A DNA stretch of 64,000 nucleotides. Source: JAFGOG01 sp034429215. GTDB lineage: Bacteria; Chloroflexota; Anaerolineae; JAAYZQ01. Of the stretch, positions 52,693 to 61,497 are shown piece by piece. The position numbers and the translations under genes were made by a program. Position 1 is the stretch's first letter; each line of letters opens with the position of its first letter. Under the pieces are notes generated by a model. It was not told the DNA's origin, did not search any database, and worked only from the letters and a program-made list of their open reading frames with translations. Where the stretch lies: the NCBI GenBank assembly GCA_034429215.1, contig DAOUGI010000016.1:24789-88788 (forward strand), written 5' to 3'.

Positions 52693-54915
52693 ATGAGGAC
52701 ACAGATCGTGGGGCAAAGCCTGCCCCGCCTGGATGCCCAGGACAAGGTAACCGGCCAGGCCCGTTATCCGGGTGATTTTTCCATGCCGGGGATGCTCCAC
52801 GCCAAGGTGGTGTGGAGCGAGCATCCCCACGCTTGGGTGCGACGGATCGACACCTCACAAGCTGAGACCTGCCCCGGCGTCGTGCGGGTCATCACCTACC
52901 GCGACGTGCCGGTGAATGAGTATGGCATCAACATCCCCGACCAGCCGGTCCTGGTCGCCGAAGGGGGCAAGGTGCGTTGGGTCGGCGACCGGATTGCGAT
53001 CGTCGTGGCCGAGACCGAGCGGGCCGCTGACCGGGCGCGGCGACTGGTGCAGGTGGACTATGAGCCGTTGCCGACGGTGTGCGACCCGCGCGAGGCGATG
53101 AAGCCGGGCACACCGGTGGTGCACGAAGAAAGAGGCGACGGCAACGTTCTGCGTCACATCCGGGTCCGCAAGGGTGATGTGGAGGCGGCTTTTGCCCAGG
53201 CCGACGTCGTCGTTGAAGGTTATTACACTACCCCATTCGTGGAACATGCTTATCTCCAGCCAGAGGCCGGCCTGGGCTACATCGACGACGAGGGCCGGGT
53301 GACGGTGGTATGCGCTTCCCAATGGGCTCAGGACGACCTTCATCAGATCGCCCACATGCTGAACCTATCCCAGGATCAGGTGCGTGAGATCGTGCCGGCC
53401 ATCGGCGGGGCTTTTGGCGGGCGGGAAGACATGTTCATCCAGCACCTGCTGGCGCTGGCTGCCTATCTGCTGCGCCGCCCGGTGCGAATGATCTTTACTC
53501 GCGAAGAGTCGGTGACCCGCACCGGCAAGCGCCATCCATTCTATATGCAATATTGTTGGGCAGCCAGCCGCGACGGTAAGCTGACGGCCATGGAGATTGA
53601 GGGCGTCACCGACACTGGGGCGTATGCATCAACCACCATCCCAGTGCTGAACAATGCCGTCAGTTTCTTCACCGGGCCCTACTGTGTGCCTAACGCTCGG
53701 CTTGATGGCTATGCCGTCTATACCAATAACGCCATTGCTATGGCCATGCGCGGATTTGGCGCAACCCAGCCGGTCCTGGCCTACGAGCAGCAGATGGACC
53801 GCTTGGCCGAGAAGTTGGGCATCGACCCGGTGGAGCTGCGTCTGAAGAACATGGTAGAGGAGGGCTCGGAGACGGTCACCGGCAGCTTGATGCCGCCGGG
53901 CGTCGGCATGAAAGAGACGCTCCGCCAGGCAGCTCTGGCAGCCGGTTGGCAGGAGAAGGATGGGCGTTGGCTGCGGCCGGCGGACCTGGGGCAGCCGTCT
54001 GCTCCGCATAAACGGTTGGGTATTGGCGTGGCCTGTGCCCTCAAGAACGTCGGCTATTCATTTGGTTTCGATGACCAGACCACAGCACGCGTCGAGCTAG
54101 ACCTTGAGCTATCGGGTGCCATCCGTCGGGCCCTGGTGCAAGTGGGCACCTCGGAGGTGGGACAAGGGGTATATACTGCTATGGCCCAGATCGCGGCCGA
54201 GACGCTTGGCATCTCGCTGGGGCGGATCGAGATGGCTCCCTTGGATACAGCAGAGGCGCCCAATGCCGGCTCGGCCTCTGCCTCGCGTCACATCTATGTC
54301 TCGGGCAACGCCGTGATGCACGTTTGCCAACAGGCCAAGACTAGGTGGGAGGATATGCTTCGAGCCGAAACCGGCGAGATGCACATCGAGGCCGAGTTTA
54401 CCTATCACACCAAAAGCGCCCGCCCCACCAGCACTTATGATCCTCAGACTGGCCAGTGCAACCCACACATCACTTACGGCTATGCCACCCAGATTGCCCT
54501 GGTCGAGGTAGACACTGAAACCGGCGAGGTAGAGGTGCGCAAGCTGTGGGCTGCTCAGGACATGGGCCGGGCGGTCAACCCGGCGATGGCCATTGGACAG
54601 ATCGGCGGCGGCGTGCACATGGGATTGGGCTATGCGCTGACGGAAGAGTTTATTCAGCAGGAAGGGCTGGTGCGCACGCCCAGTTTTGCCGAGTACCAGA
54701 TCCCTACCGTGCTGGACATGCCGCACGAGATCGTGCCGCTGATCGTCGAGGTGGCCGAGCCGACCGGGCCGTATGGGGCCAAAGGCCTGGGCGAAATGAC
54801 AACTCTGCCCACCGCCCCGGCCGTGATCAACGCCATCCATGACGCGACCGGCGGCTGGATCACCGACCTGCCTGCCACGCCGGAAAGGGTTCTGGCGCTG
54901 ATCAAAAACCTGTAG
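52693..54915 (+). CDS. Xanthine-dehydrogenase-family molybdopterin-binding large subunit
   Basis: A 740-residue catalytic subunit of a molybdenum hydroxylase. The N-terminal a/b hammerhead domain (GQSLPRLDAQDKVTGQARYPGDF) is followed by Moco-binding segments AIGGAFGGREDMF, AMRGFGATQPVLAYE, QVGTSEVGQGVY and AKGLGEMTTLP, the last with the catalytic Glu. Xanthine, aldehyde, nicotinate or other heterocycles are possible substrates. No [2Fe-2S] small or FAD medium subunit gene is adjacent, as would be usual. The neighbouring yqeB suggests the selenium-dependent hydroxylase type, which needs a labile selenium cofactor rather than selenocysteine. Confidence 0.9.
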   Translation: MRTQIVGQSLPRLDAQDKVTGQARYPGDFSMPGMLHAKVVWSEHPHAWVRRIDTSQAETCPGVVRVITYRDVPVNEYGINIPDQPVLVAEGGKVRWVGDRIAIVVAETERAADRARRLVQVDYEPLPTVCDPREAMKPGTPVVHEERGDGNVLRHIRVRKGDVEAAFAQADVVVEGYYTTPFVEHAYLQPEAGLGYIDDEGRVTVVCASQWAQDDLHQIAHMLNLSQDQVREIVPAIGGAFGGREDMFIQHLLALAAYLLRRPVRMIFTREESVTRTGKRHPFYMQYCWAASRDGKLTAMEIEGVTDTGAYASTTIPVLNNAVSFFTGPYCVPNARLDGYAVYTNNAIAMAMRGFGATQPVLAYEQQMDRLAEKLGIDPVELRLKNMVEEGSETVTGSLMPPGVGMKETLRQAALAAGWQEKDGRWLRPADLGQPSAPHKRLGIGVACALKNVGYSFGFDDQTTARVELDLELSGAIRRALVQVGTSEVGQGVYTAMAQIAAETLGISLGRIEMAPLDTAEAPNAGSASASRHIYVSGNAVMHVCQQAKTRWEDMLRAETGEMHIEAEFTYHTKSARPTSTYDPQTGQCNPHITYGYATQIALVEVDTETGEVEVRKLWAAQDMGRAVNPAMAIGQIGGGVHMGLGYALTEEFIQQEGLVRTPSFAEYQIPTVLDMPHEIVPLIVEVAEPTGPYGAKGLGEMTTLPTAPAVINAIHDATGGWITDLPATPERVLALIKNL

Positions 54916-54958
54916 GGGGACCTCTTTGTGGTTGCCCTCCCTACTGGGCACAGGGTTA

Positions 54959-54986
54959 TCATGTTGAGCAAAGCGAAGCATTTACT
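54959..54986. repeat. Dispersed TTGAGCAAAGCGAAGCA repeat captured in the yqeB start
   Basis: TGTTGAGCAAAGCGAAGCA matches the dispersed repeat type near 19.3 kb. It supplies the yqeB start codon and first codons (MLSKAKHL). A shorter relative, GGTTGAGCAAAGCATAG, lies near 60255. Confidence 0.45.
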
Positions 54987-55797
54987 GGTCCTCATCAAAG
55001 GGGGCGGTGACCTGGGAACGGGCGTGGCCTACCGTCTTTGCCGGGCGGGCATGCAGGTCGTTGTAACCGAGCTGGCCCAACCGACCGTCATCCGCCGGGC
55101 AGTGTCTTTGGCCGAGGCCGTCTACATAGGTGAGGTTATGGTTGAGGACCTCCGTGCCCGGTTGGTGCCTGATGCTGGGGCGGCAAGGCTGGCCCTGGCT
55201 GCCGGAGTGGTGCCGGTGCTCATCGAACCTCAGGCCGACATAATGAAGGAGCTTCGGCCGCAGGTTGTGGTCGATGCCCGCATAGCCAAGCGCAATCTGG
55301 GAACACAGATGGACGAGGCTGAACTGGTCATCGGCCTAGGGCCGGGCTTTGTGGCTGGCCGGGATGTCCACGCTGTGATCGAAACGGTGCGCGGCCACTA
55401 TCTAGGGCGGGTGCTTTGGGCAGGAGGGGCGGCCACCAACACCGGCATCCCCGGCAGCGTGGGCGGCGAGTCGGAACGCAGGATCTTGCGTGCCCCTGCC
55501 GATGGGGTATTCCATGCATTCAAGCGCATCGGCGCTCCGGTTTCTGAGGGTGAAGTGGTGGCCGAGGTGGATGGTTGGCCTGTCGAGGCCCTACTTTCTG
55601 GTGTTGTTCGGGGCATCCTGCATGATGGCCTCGCTGTGCATCAGGGAATGAAAGTGGGTGACATAGACCCCCGCGGGGTGCGCGATTATTGCTTCACTAT
55701 CTCCGACAAAGCTCTGGCGATTGGTGGCGGTGCATTGGAGGCGATCCTCTACTTTATGAGTTGTCTGGAGGTCAATCATGGGTTTGATACGGGATGA
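54961..55797 (+). CDS. yqeB: YqeB-type selenium-dependent molybdenum hydroxylase accessory protein
   Basis: A 278-residue protein of the EF2563/YqeB family. The Rossmann start is LLVLIKGGGDLGTGVAYRLCRAGMQVVVTEL, then PTVIRRAVSLAEAVYIGE, VVDARIAKRNLG, VIGLGPGFVAGRDVHAVIET and a C-terminal region with GDIDPRGVRDYCFTISDKALAIGGG. Family members occur with selenium-dependent molybdenum hydroxylases, alongside XdhC, SelD and the hydroxylase. An alternative GTG at 54928 has GGGGG upstream; the ATG gives the more usual family N-terminus. It overlaps the next gene by 20 bases. Confidence 0.85.
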   Translation: MLSKAKHLLVLIKGGGDLGTGVAYRLCRAGMQVVVTELAQPTVIRRAVSLAEAVYIGEVMVEDLRARLVPDAGAARLALAAGVVPVLIEPQADIMKELRPQVVVDARIAKRNLGTQMDEAELVIGLGPGFVAGRDVHAVIETVRGHYLGRVLWAGGAATNTGIPGSVGGESERRILRAPADGVFHAFKRIGAPVSEGEVVAEVDGWPVEALLSGVVRGILHDGLAVHQGMKVGDIDPRGVRDYCFTISDKALAIGGGALEAILYFMSCLEVNHGFDTG

Positions 55798-56614
55798 TAC
55801 CGGCCGGCTGCACATCGACACGCCGCTCATGGCCGAGTCGTTGATGGACAAGGCGCTGTTGGACAGGACCGATACCGGACCGGTTTTTCGCCCGCTGCCA
55901 GAGCTGAGCGTGATCAAGCTGGGCGGGCAGAGCGTCATCGATCGGGGCAGCCATACGCTGCTGCCCCTGCTGGACGAGATCGTCGCTGCCCGCGCCGGTC
56001 GCGCGCTCCTGGTCATGACCGGTGGCGGGACCCGCAGTCGGCATGCTTACGCCATCGCCCTCGACCTGGGCATGCCCACCGGAGTGCTGGCCAAGCTGGG
56101 GGCCAGCATCAGCGAGCAAAACGCGCTGATGATCTCGATCCTGCTGGCACCTCATGGCGGGATCAAGATCGGCCACGACGACCTGGTCAAGCTGCCGGCT
56201 TACCTGGCCTTGGGCTCTATCCCGGTGATGCATGCTATGCCGCCCTACGGCTTGTGGGAAGAGCCGCCGGCGCAGGGCCGCATCCCGGCCCACCGCACCG
56301 ACGCCGGTGCCTTTTTGACCGCCGAGGTGCTTGGCGCAGAGCGCTGCATCCTGGTCAAAGATGAGCGCGGTCTGTTCACTGCCGACCCGAAGAAGGATGT
56401 GACGGCCGATTTTATCCCCGAGATCGAGGTCAACGACCTGCTGGCGCTCGACCTGACCGATCTGGCAGTGGAGCGGACGATGCTTGATGCGTTCGCCCGT
56501 GCCCGCAGCGTGCGCGAGGTGCTCCTGGTCAACGGCCGCGAGCCGGGCAGCCTGACGCGGGCGCTGACTGGCGAGAACCCGGGAACCCGGATCTATCGCC
56601 AGGAAAAAGGATAA
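55778..56614 (+). CDS. Molybdenum storage protein subunit (MosA/MosB-like amino-acid-kinase fold)
   Basis: A 278-residue UMP-kinase-fold protein. Residues 45-57 read VIKLGGQSVIDRG, followed by LPLLDEIVAAR, MTGGGTRSRHAYAIALDLGMPTGVLAKLGASISEQNALM, MPPYGLWEEPPAQGRIPAHRTDAGAF, LVKDERGLFTADPKKD and VREVLLVNGREPGSLTRALTGENPGT. This is a near motif-for-motif match to the Azotobacter MoSto subunits, which pack polyoxomolybdate clusters in an ATP-dependent cage. Only one subunit gene is present, so a homo-oligomer is implied. GGAGG lies seven bases before the ATG. Position beside a Mo-hydroxylase fits. A plain UMP kinase is less likely. Confidence 0.87.
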   Translation: MGLIRDDTGRLHIDTPLMAESLMDKALLDRTDTGPVFRPLPELSVIKLGGQSVIDRGSHTLLPLLDEIVAARAGRALLVMTGGGTRSRHAYAIALDLGMPTGVLAKLGASISEQNALMISILLAPHGGIKIGHDDLVKLPAYLALGSIPVMHAMPPYGLWEEPPAQGRIPAHRTDAGAFLTAEVLGAERCILVKDERGLFTADPKKDVTADFIPEIEVNDLLALDLTDLAVERTMLDAFARARSVREVLLVNGREPGSLTRALTGENPGTRIYRQEKG

Positions 56615-56621
56615 TATAACC

Positions 56622-58547
56622 ATGGACAAGGAAGAGCTGTCGGCATTGCTTCGTGCTGCCGCGCCATTGATCGAGCTGGCGGTCGCCGAGGACATTGGCC
56701 CCGGCGACGCGACCAGTATCTCCACCCTCCCCGCCGATTCCATGCTCCACGGCCGGATTGTAGCCAAAGCACCGGGGGTGATCGCCGGCCTGCCGGTGGC
56801 TGAGGCGGTGTTTCACCGCGTCGATCCGGCCATCCAGTTCGTCGCCCATGTCGCCGACGGGCAGGAGGTAGTGCCCGGCGAGCTGGTCGCCGATGTTACC
56901 GGCCCGGGCCGCGGACTGTTGGCTGCCGAGCGCACCGTCCTCAACTTTTTGCAGCGCCTGTCAGGCATTGCTACCCTCACTCGTTCTTTCGTAGACGCGA
57001 TTGCCACCACCTCGGCAGGCATCCTTGACACTCGCAAGACGCCACCTGGCTATCGCATCCTCGACAAGTATGCCGTGCGGATGGGAGGAGGCCTCAACCA
57101 TCGCCAGGCGCTGTACGACATGATCCTGATCAAGGACAACCATGTGGACGGAGCCGGCGGCATCCTTCCTGCTGTGACCCGTGCCCGCGCGGCCTATCCT
57201 ACCTTGCCCATTGAGGTTGAAGTCCGCAATTTGGAAGAGCTGCGCCAGGTGCTGGCCATCGAGCCGCCGGTGGACCGAGCCATGCTCGACAACATGAGCC
57301 TGGACCAGATGCGCCAGGCGGTCGCTCTCGCTGCCGGGCGGGTGCCCCTGGAGGCGTCTGGCAACGTTACCTTGGAACGGGTAGCAGCCATCGCTGCCAC
57401 CGGGGTCGATTATATCTCGGCCGGCTCGCTGACCCATTCGGTGCCGGCGCTCGACCTGAGCATGAAGGTGGCGCTCCCTAAAAACGGGCCGCTTGCCCGG
57501 CAGGCGCCTGCCGGCGATCTGAGTGTACGGGTGAAGGAACTGAAAACGGCCCTGGGGGATCAGCTCATCATTCTGGGGCATCATTACCAGCGAGATGAGG
57601 TGATCGCTTTGGCCGACTATCAAGGTGATTCGCTCGAGTTGGCGCGCGACGCGGCCCAAACCGACGCTCGGTTCATCGTTTTCTGCGGTGTCCATTTTAT
57701 GGCCGAGACGGCGGCCATACTGTCCAAACCGGGCCAGCATGTCATCTCGCCCGATCCAAGCGCCGGCTGCTACCTGGCCGATACGGCGTCGTTGGAGGCG
57801 GTGCAGGCTGCCTGGGGCCTGTTGGGAGACGCTCTCGGCAACGCCGAGGCCGAGTTTACACCGCTTACCTACGTCAATTCCTCGGCTGACCTCAAGGCTT
57901 TCTGCGGTCGGCATGGCGGCCTGGTCTGCACCTCTGGCAACGCCGAAAATGCGCTCCGCTGGGCTCTGGATCGCCGCCCGCGCGCGTTCTTTTTCCCCGA
58001 TCAGCATCTGGGTGGCAACACAGCTAAACGGCTGGGCATTCCGCTGGAGGAGGTGCTTCTGTGGGACGCAGAGCGCCCACCTGATCCAGAGTCCGTCCGG
58101 GCGGCTCGTGTGATCCTATGGCCTGGTGCCTGCAACGTCCACCAGCGGTTCCGGCCCGAGCATGTCCGAGCTATCCGTGAGCGCTTTCCTGGCATCCGGG
58201 TACTCGTCCACCCCGAGTGCAAGAGGGAGGTGGTGGATCTGGCCGACGAGGCTGGCTCGACCTCTTACATCATTCGCCAGGTCAATGCCGCTACGCCGGG
58301 GGCGCAGTGGGCCATCGGTACCGAGAGCCGCCTGGTCGAGCGGCTGCAAGGCAGCTACCCGGAGCAGCGTGTCGTCTCTCTGGCCGATGTGCCGCCATTT
58401 TGCCGCACCATGTCCCAGGTCACCTTGTGGAACTTGGCCCAGGTATTGGAGGCCCTGGCCCGTGGCGAGATCGTCAACGAAACAACCGTCGAGCCCAGCG
58501 CCGCCGACCACGCCCGCCTGGCCCTCCAGCGCATGCTCGACCTATAA
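56622..58547 (+). CDS. NadC-NadA fusion: nicotinate-nucleotide pyrophosphorylase plus quinolinate synthase
   Basis: A 641-residue bifunctional enzyme. Residues 1 to about 285 are NadC (ILDTRKTPPGYRILDKYAVRMGGGLNHRQALYDMILIKDNHV; VEVRNLEELRQVL; GVDYISAGSLTHSVPALDLSMKV). Residues about 290-641 are NadA (LGHHYQRDEVIALADYQGDS; FCGVHFMAETAAIL; DPSAGCYLADTAS; VCTSGNAENALRW; HPECKREVVDLAD). The three NadA cysteines for the [4Fe-4S] cluster are in AGCYLAD, VCTSGNA and HPECKRE. NadA makes quinolinate from iminoaspartate and dihydroxyacetone phosphate; NadC converts it to NaMN, so the fusion joins consecutive steps. nadB follows. These are normally separate genes. Confidence 0.93.
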   Translation: MDKEELSALLRAAAPLIELAVAEDIGPGDATSISTLPADSMLHGRIVAKAPGVIAGLPVAEAVFHRVDPAIQFVAHVADGQEVVPGELVADVTGPGRGLLAAERTVLNFLQRLSGIATLTRSFVDAIATTSAGILDTRKTPPGYRILDKYAVRMGGGLNHRQALYDMILIKDNHVDGAGGILPAVTRARAAYPTLPIEVEVRNLEELRQVLAIEPPVDRAMLDNMSLDQMRQAVALAAGRVPLEASGNVTLERVAAIAATGVDYISAGSLTHSVPALDLSMKVALPKNGPLARQAPAGDLSVRVKELKTALGDQLIILGHHYQRDEVIALADYQGDSLELARDAAQTDARFIVFCGVHFMAETAAILSKPGQHVISPDPSAGCYLADTASLEAVQAAWGLLGDALGNAEAEFTPLTYVNSSADLKAFCGRHGGLVCTSGNAENALRWALDRRPRAFFFPDQHLGGNTAKRLGIPLEEVLLWDAERPPDPESVRAARVILWPGACNVHQRFRPEHVRAIRERFPGIRVLVHPECKREVVDLADEAGSTSYIIRQVNAATPGAQWAIGTESRLVERLQGSYPEQRVVSLADVPPFCRTMSQVTLWNLAQVLEALARGEIVNETTVEPSAADHARLALQRMLDL

Positions 58548-58550
58548 AGC

Positions 58551-58590
58551 TCCCTCTCCCGCTTTTGGGAGAGGGTCGGGGTGAGGGGGT
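58551..58590. repeat. CCCTCTCCC/GGGAGAGGG hairpin repeat between nadCA and nadB
   Basis: CCCTCTCCC (58552-58560) pairs with GGGAGAGGG (58567-58575), then TCGGGGTGAGGGGG. This sequence style is a widespread bacterial intergenic repeat; here its G-rich end provides the ribosome-binding region of nadB. Confidence 0.65.
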
Positions 58591-58595
58591 AACCT

Positions 58596-60233
58596 ATGCT
58601 CATCGAAACCGACGTTCTGATCATCGGTTCTGGCATCGCCGGCGCGGTTGCTGCCCTGCGGCTGGCCCAGGACCGCCAGCGCCAGATCCTGGTCATCACC
58701 CGCGCCGCCCGGGCCGAAGAGTGCAATACTCACTATGCCCAGGGTGGCATCGTCGGGCGGGGCCCTGGTGATTCGCCAGACCTGCTGGCCCGCGATATCG
58801 AGGCGGCCGGCGCCGGACTGTGTCTTCCGGCGGCTGTGCGCCTGCTAGCTGAAGAGGGCCCGGACCTTGTCCGGAGCGTGTTGATCGACATCGCTCGAGT
58901 CCCCTTCGACCGCGACTCCGCCGGCGAGCTGGCTTACACCCGCGAGGGTGGCCATTCGCTGTCGCGCATCCTGCACGTCGGTGACGCCACTGGCCGGGCC
59001 ATCGAGGAGGCGCTAATCGCCCGCCTGCATGAGCTTCCCAACGTCACCTTGCGCTCAGGCCTGACGGCCGTGGACCTTATCACCTCGGCTCACCACGCCG
59101 CCGACCCTCTGGCAATCTACAGGCCGATCACCTGCCACGGCGCATATGCTCTTGACCAGACGGAGGAAAAGGTTTACTGTATCTTGGCTCGGGCCACCCT
59201 GCTTGCTACCGGCGGCCTGGGGCGCATCTATCGCTATACCACCAATCCTGAAGGCGCTCGAGGCGACGGCTTGGCTATGGCCTACCGGGCCGGCGCCCGC
59301 GTCATCAACGCCGAGTATGTCCAGTTCCATCCTACTACTCTGGCTGCTCCCGGCGCCGACAATTTTTTGATCTCTGAGGCGGTGCGAGGTGAGGGCGGGC
59401 GGCTATACACGCTTGATGGGCGGCATTTCATGGATCAATACTCCCCTCGTTGGGGCGATTTGGCTCCACGTGACGTGGTGGCCCGTGCCATCCACCACGA
59501 GATGGTGACCAACAGTTATGACCATGTGCTGTTGGACCTGGCCGGCCAGATGAAACCCGACCATATCCGCGAGCGATTCCCCACCATCTATGCACGCTGC
59601 CTCAACGCCGGAATTGACATAACGAGTGAGCCCATCCCGGTGGTTCCGGCCGCCCACTATTTTTGCGGTGGTTTGTTGGCTGACGAGTGGGGGTGTACGA
59701 CGATTGGCGGGCTGTACGCAGCCGGCGAGGTGACCTGTACCGGTTTGCATGGGGCTAACCGACTGGCCAGCACCTCGCTGCTGGAGGGTCTGGTGTGGGG
59801 TGACCGGGTCGGCCGTGACATCGCCGCCCGTAGTGACCTCGAACTGCTGACCGGTGACCAGGCGCCGCCCTGGGAAGAGGTAGGCACCAATGCCCTGCCT
59901 GACCCGGCGCTGGTTCATCGCGACCGGCGTACCATTCAAAACACCATGTGGCTATACGTCGGCCTGGTGCGCAGCACGCACCGGCTGGCTCGTGCCCTGC
60001 GCGATCTCAACCACCTGTGGGAAGAGATCGACCAGTTCTACCGCACCACGAGGCTGAACGACGAGTTGATCGGCCTGCGGGGGATGGCCCAATCAGCGTG
60101 GATTGTCGCCCGCGCCGCGTGGAAGAACCGCCAGGCGCGCGGCGCTCACTACCGCGAGGATGCCGAGCCCATCAGCCTTGCCAGTCTGCGCGACGCCGAA
60201 GGCTCGTTGTCTGATCTGGGGCAAGGCTACTAA
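58596..60233 (+). CDS. nadB: L-aspartate oxidase NadB
   Basis: A 545-residue flavoprotein that oxidises L-aspartate to iminoaspartate, the substrate of NadA. The FAD site is DVLIIGSGIAGAVAALRLAQ (residues 5-24). Other family segments are NTHYAQGGIVG, EGGHSLSRILHVGDATGRAIEEAL, EYVQFHPTTLA, SEAVRGEGGRLYTLDG, PRDVVARAIHHEM and the HGANRLASTSLLEGLVWG motif. It differs from succinate dehydrogenase flavoprotein by context and by the NadB-like C-terminal helix domain. It completes the aspartate-to-NaMN route with the NadC-NadA fusion. Confidence 0.95.
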   Translation: MLIETDVLIIGSGIAGAVAALRLAQDRQRQILVITRAARAEECNTHYAQGGIVGRGPGDSPDLLARDIEAAGAGLCLPAAVRLLAEEGPDLVRSVLIDIARVPFDRDSAGELAYTREGGHSLSRILHVGDATGRAIEEALIARLHELPNVTLRSGLTAVDLITSAHHAADPLAIYRPITCHGAYALDQTEEKVYCILARATLLATGGLGRIYRYTTNPEGARGDGLAMAYRAGARVINAEYVQFHPTTLAAPGADNFLISEAVRGEGGRLYTLDGRHFMDQYSPRWGDLAPRDVVARAIHHEMVTNSYDHVLLDLAGQMKPDHIRERFPTIYARCLNAGIDITSEPIPVVPAAHYFCGGLLADEWGCTTIGGLYAAGEVTCTGLHGANRLASTSLLEGLVWGDRVGRDIAARSDLELLTGDQAPPWEEVGTNALPDPALVHRDRRTIQNTMWLYVGLVRSTHRLARALRDLNHLWEEIDQFYRTTRLNDELIGLRGMAQSAWIVARAAWKNRQARGAHYREDAEPISLASLRDAEGSLSDLGQGY

Positions 60234-60284
60234 ACACGCGGCATGGTTGCGGGATCGGTTGAGCAAAGCATAGGGTATACCAGA

Positions 60285-60989
60285 ATGACAGAACAACTAC
60301 AACGAGCCATGGTTATTACGGCCCACCCCGATGACGCCGAGTTTACCGTAGCCGGCACGGTAGCCCGCTGGGTCCGGGACGGTCAAGAGGTGATCTATGT
60401 CATCTGCACCGACGGAAGCCGGGGCAGCAACGATCCCAATGTCGAGCCGGCAGCGCTGGCCATCACCAGGAAGGCAGAACAAGACGCCGCTGCTCGGGTT
60501 CTGGGCGTGAACGAGGTCGTTTACCTGGATTACGAGGACGGCACCCTGGAGCCCACGCTGTCCTTACGTCGCGACCTGACACGTACTATCCGCCGCTACC
60601 GGCCTCGTATTGTTGTTTGCCCTGATCCGACGATGCGCTTCTATGGCAATGACTACCTGAACCACCCTGATCATCGTGCTGCCGGGGATGCGGCCCTGGA
60701 TGCAGTCTTTCCCTCGGCTGGCACCCGCTATATCTTTCCCGAGCTCCTGGCCGAAGGGCTAGAGCCATATGACGTCAAAGAGGTATACATTCACGGCCAT
60801 CCCACACCAAACCAGTGGATTGACATAAGTGGCACGATTGAGTGCAAGATCGCGGCCCTCGAGCAGCACAAAAGCCAGGTTGGCGGCTGGGAAGGGCTCG
60901 GGGAAGGCATCCGTGCCTGGGCCAAAGAAGCAGGTGCCGGCCAGGGCATGGCTTTTGCCGAGGCGTTCAAGCGTATCATCCTTAGCTAG
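60285..60989 (+). CDS. PIG-L/LmbE family deacetylase
   Basis: A roughly 234-residue zinc-dependent N-deacetylase. The metal site is ITAHPDDAEFTVAGTVARWVRDG (AHPDD box) with the distal DYLNHPDHRAAGDAALD (HxxH type). Family members deacetylate GlcNAc-linked small molecules such as bacillithiol or mycothiol precursors, or glycans; the substrate here is unknown. The ATG at 60285 gives the usual short N-terminus, and an in-frame ATG at 60243 is an alternative. It follows nadB closely, and the next small gene starts 12 bases after its stop. Confidence 0.88.
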   Translation: MTEQLQRAMVITAHPDDAEFTVAGTVARWVRDGQEVIYVICTDGSRGSNDPNVEPAALAITRKAEQDAAARVLGVNEVVYLDYEDGTLEPTLSLRRDLTRTIRRYRPRIVVCPDPTMRFYGNDYLNHPDHRAAGDAALDAVFPSAGTRYIFPELLAEGLEPYDVKEVYIHGHPTPNQWIDISGTIECKIAALEQHKSQVGGWEGLGEGIRAWAKEAGAGQGMAFAEAFKRIILS

Positions 60990-61001
60990 TGGGGAGTAGA
61001 T

Positions 61002-61403
61002 ATGCACGAGACTTTTATTCTGCTTTGGCCGGAAGCGGAAGGGGTTCAGTCGATCGTCGAGGCTGTCGAGATGATGGACGGCCACATTTTATTGAGCTTG
61101 CCGCCGTATGCCGCCGTCGCCCTTCTTTCCATCGAGCGGCTTGACGAGCTGCGCATCAATCCTGCCGTTCAATTGGTGTCTACCGAAGAAATCGCCGGGG
61201 GCACACTAGAGGGCGCGTCGAGTGCGACGCGAATGGCCGTTGCTGCTTGGAACACGCACCTTGCTCGGCAGCTCAAAGTGCCTGAACCGGCTTTTGAAGG
61301 TCTTTCGTGGGACGCACCGGGCCTTCTGGCACCAGATCCCCCGCCTGAAATCCGGGGGATGTTGCACCGTCGTGAGCAGGAACTGCTGGACAACGATGGC
61401 TAG
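61002..61403 (+). CDS. Stand-alone propeptide-like protein, homologous to the metzincin N-terminus
   Basis: A 133-residue soluble protein with no signal peptide. Its whole length aligns by eye with the first 130 residues of the metalloprotease that follows. ETFILLW matches DVFLQLKW; GHILLSLPPYAAVALLSIERLDEL matches GRVLHAYTPSIMVASVPSDQVNRL; MAVAAWNTHL matches FAMAAWNEHF; PPPEIRGMLHRRE matches PPVDVMAHLRHLE. The N-terminal half looks like an inhibitor-I9/propeptide alpha-beta fold. GGGGAG precedes the ATG. It may act in trans as inhibitor, chaperone or immunity factor for the protease; this is inference. Confidence 0.8.
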   Translation: MHETFILLWPEAEGVQSIVEAVEMMDGHILLSLPPYAAVALLSIERLDELRINPAVQLVSTEEIAGGTLEGASSATRMAVAAWNTHLARQLKVPEPAFEGLSWDAPGLLAPDPPPEIRGMLHRREQELLDNDG

Positions 61404-61497
61404 TGACTGCAGCTCGCCAGGCCACCTTGTCGATCGGGACTGAGAGGATTGGCTTCGGTCTGCAAAACCACATTGTATGCACAAGGAGGGAGATTCG

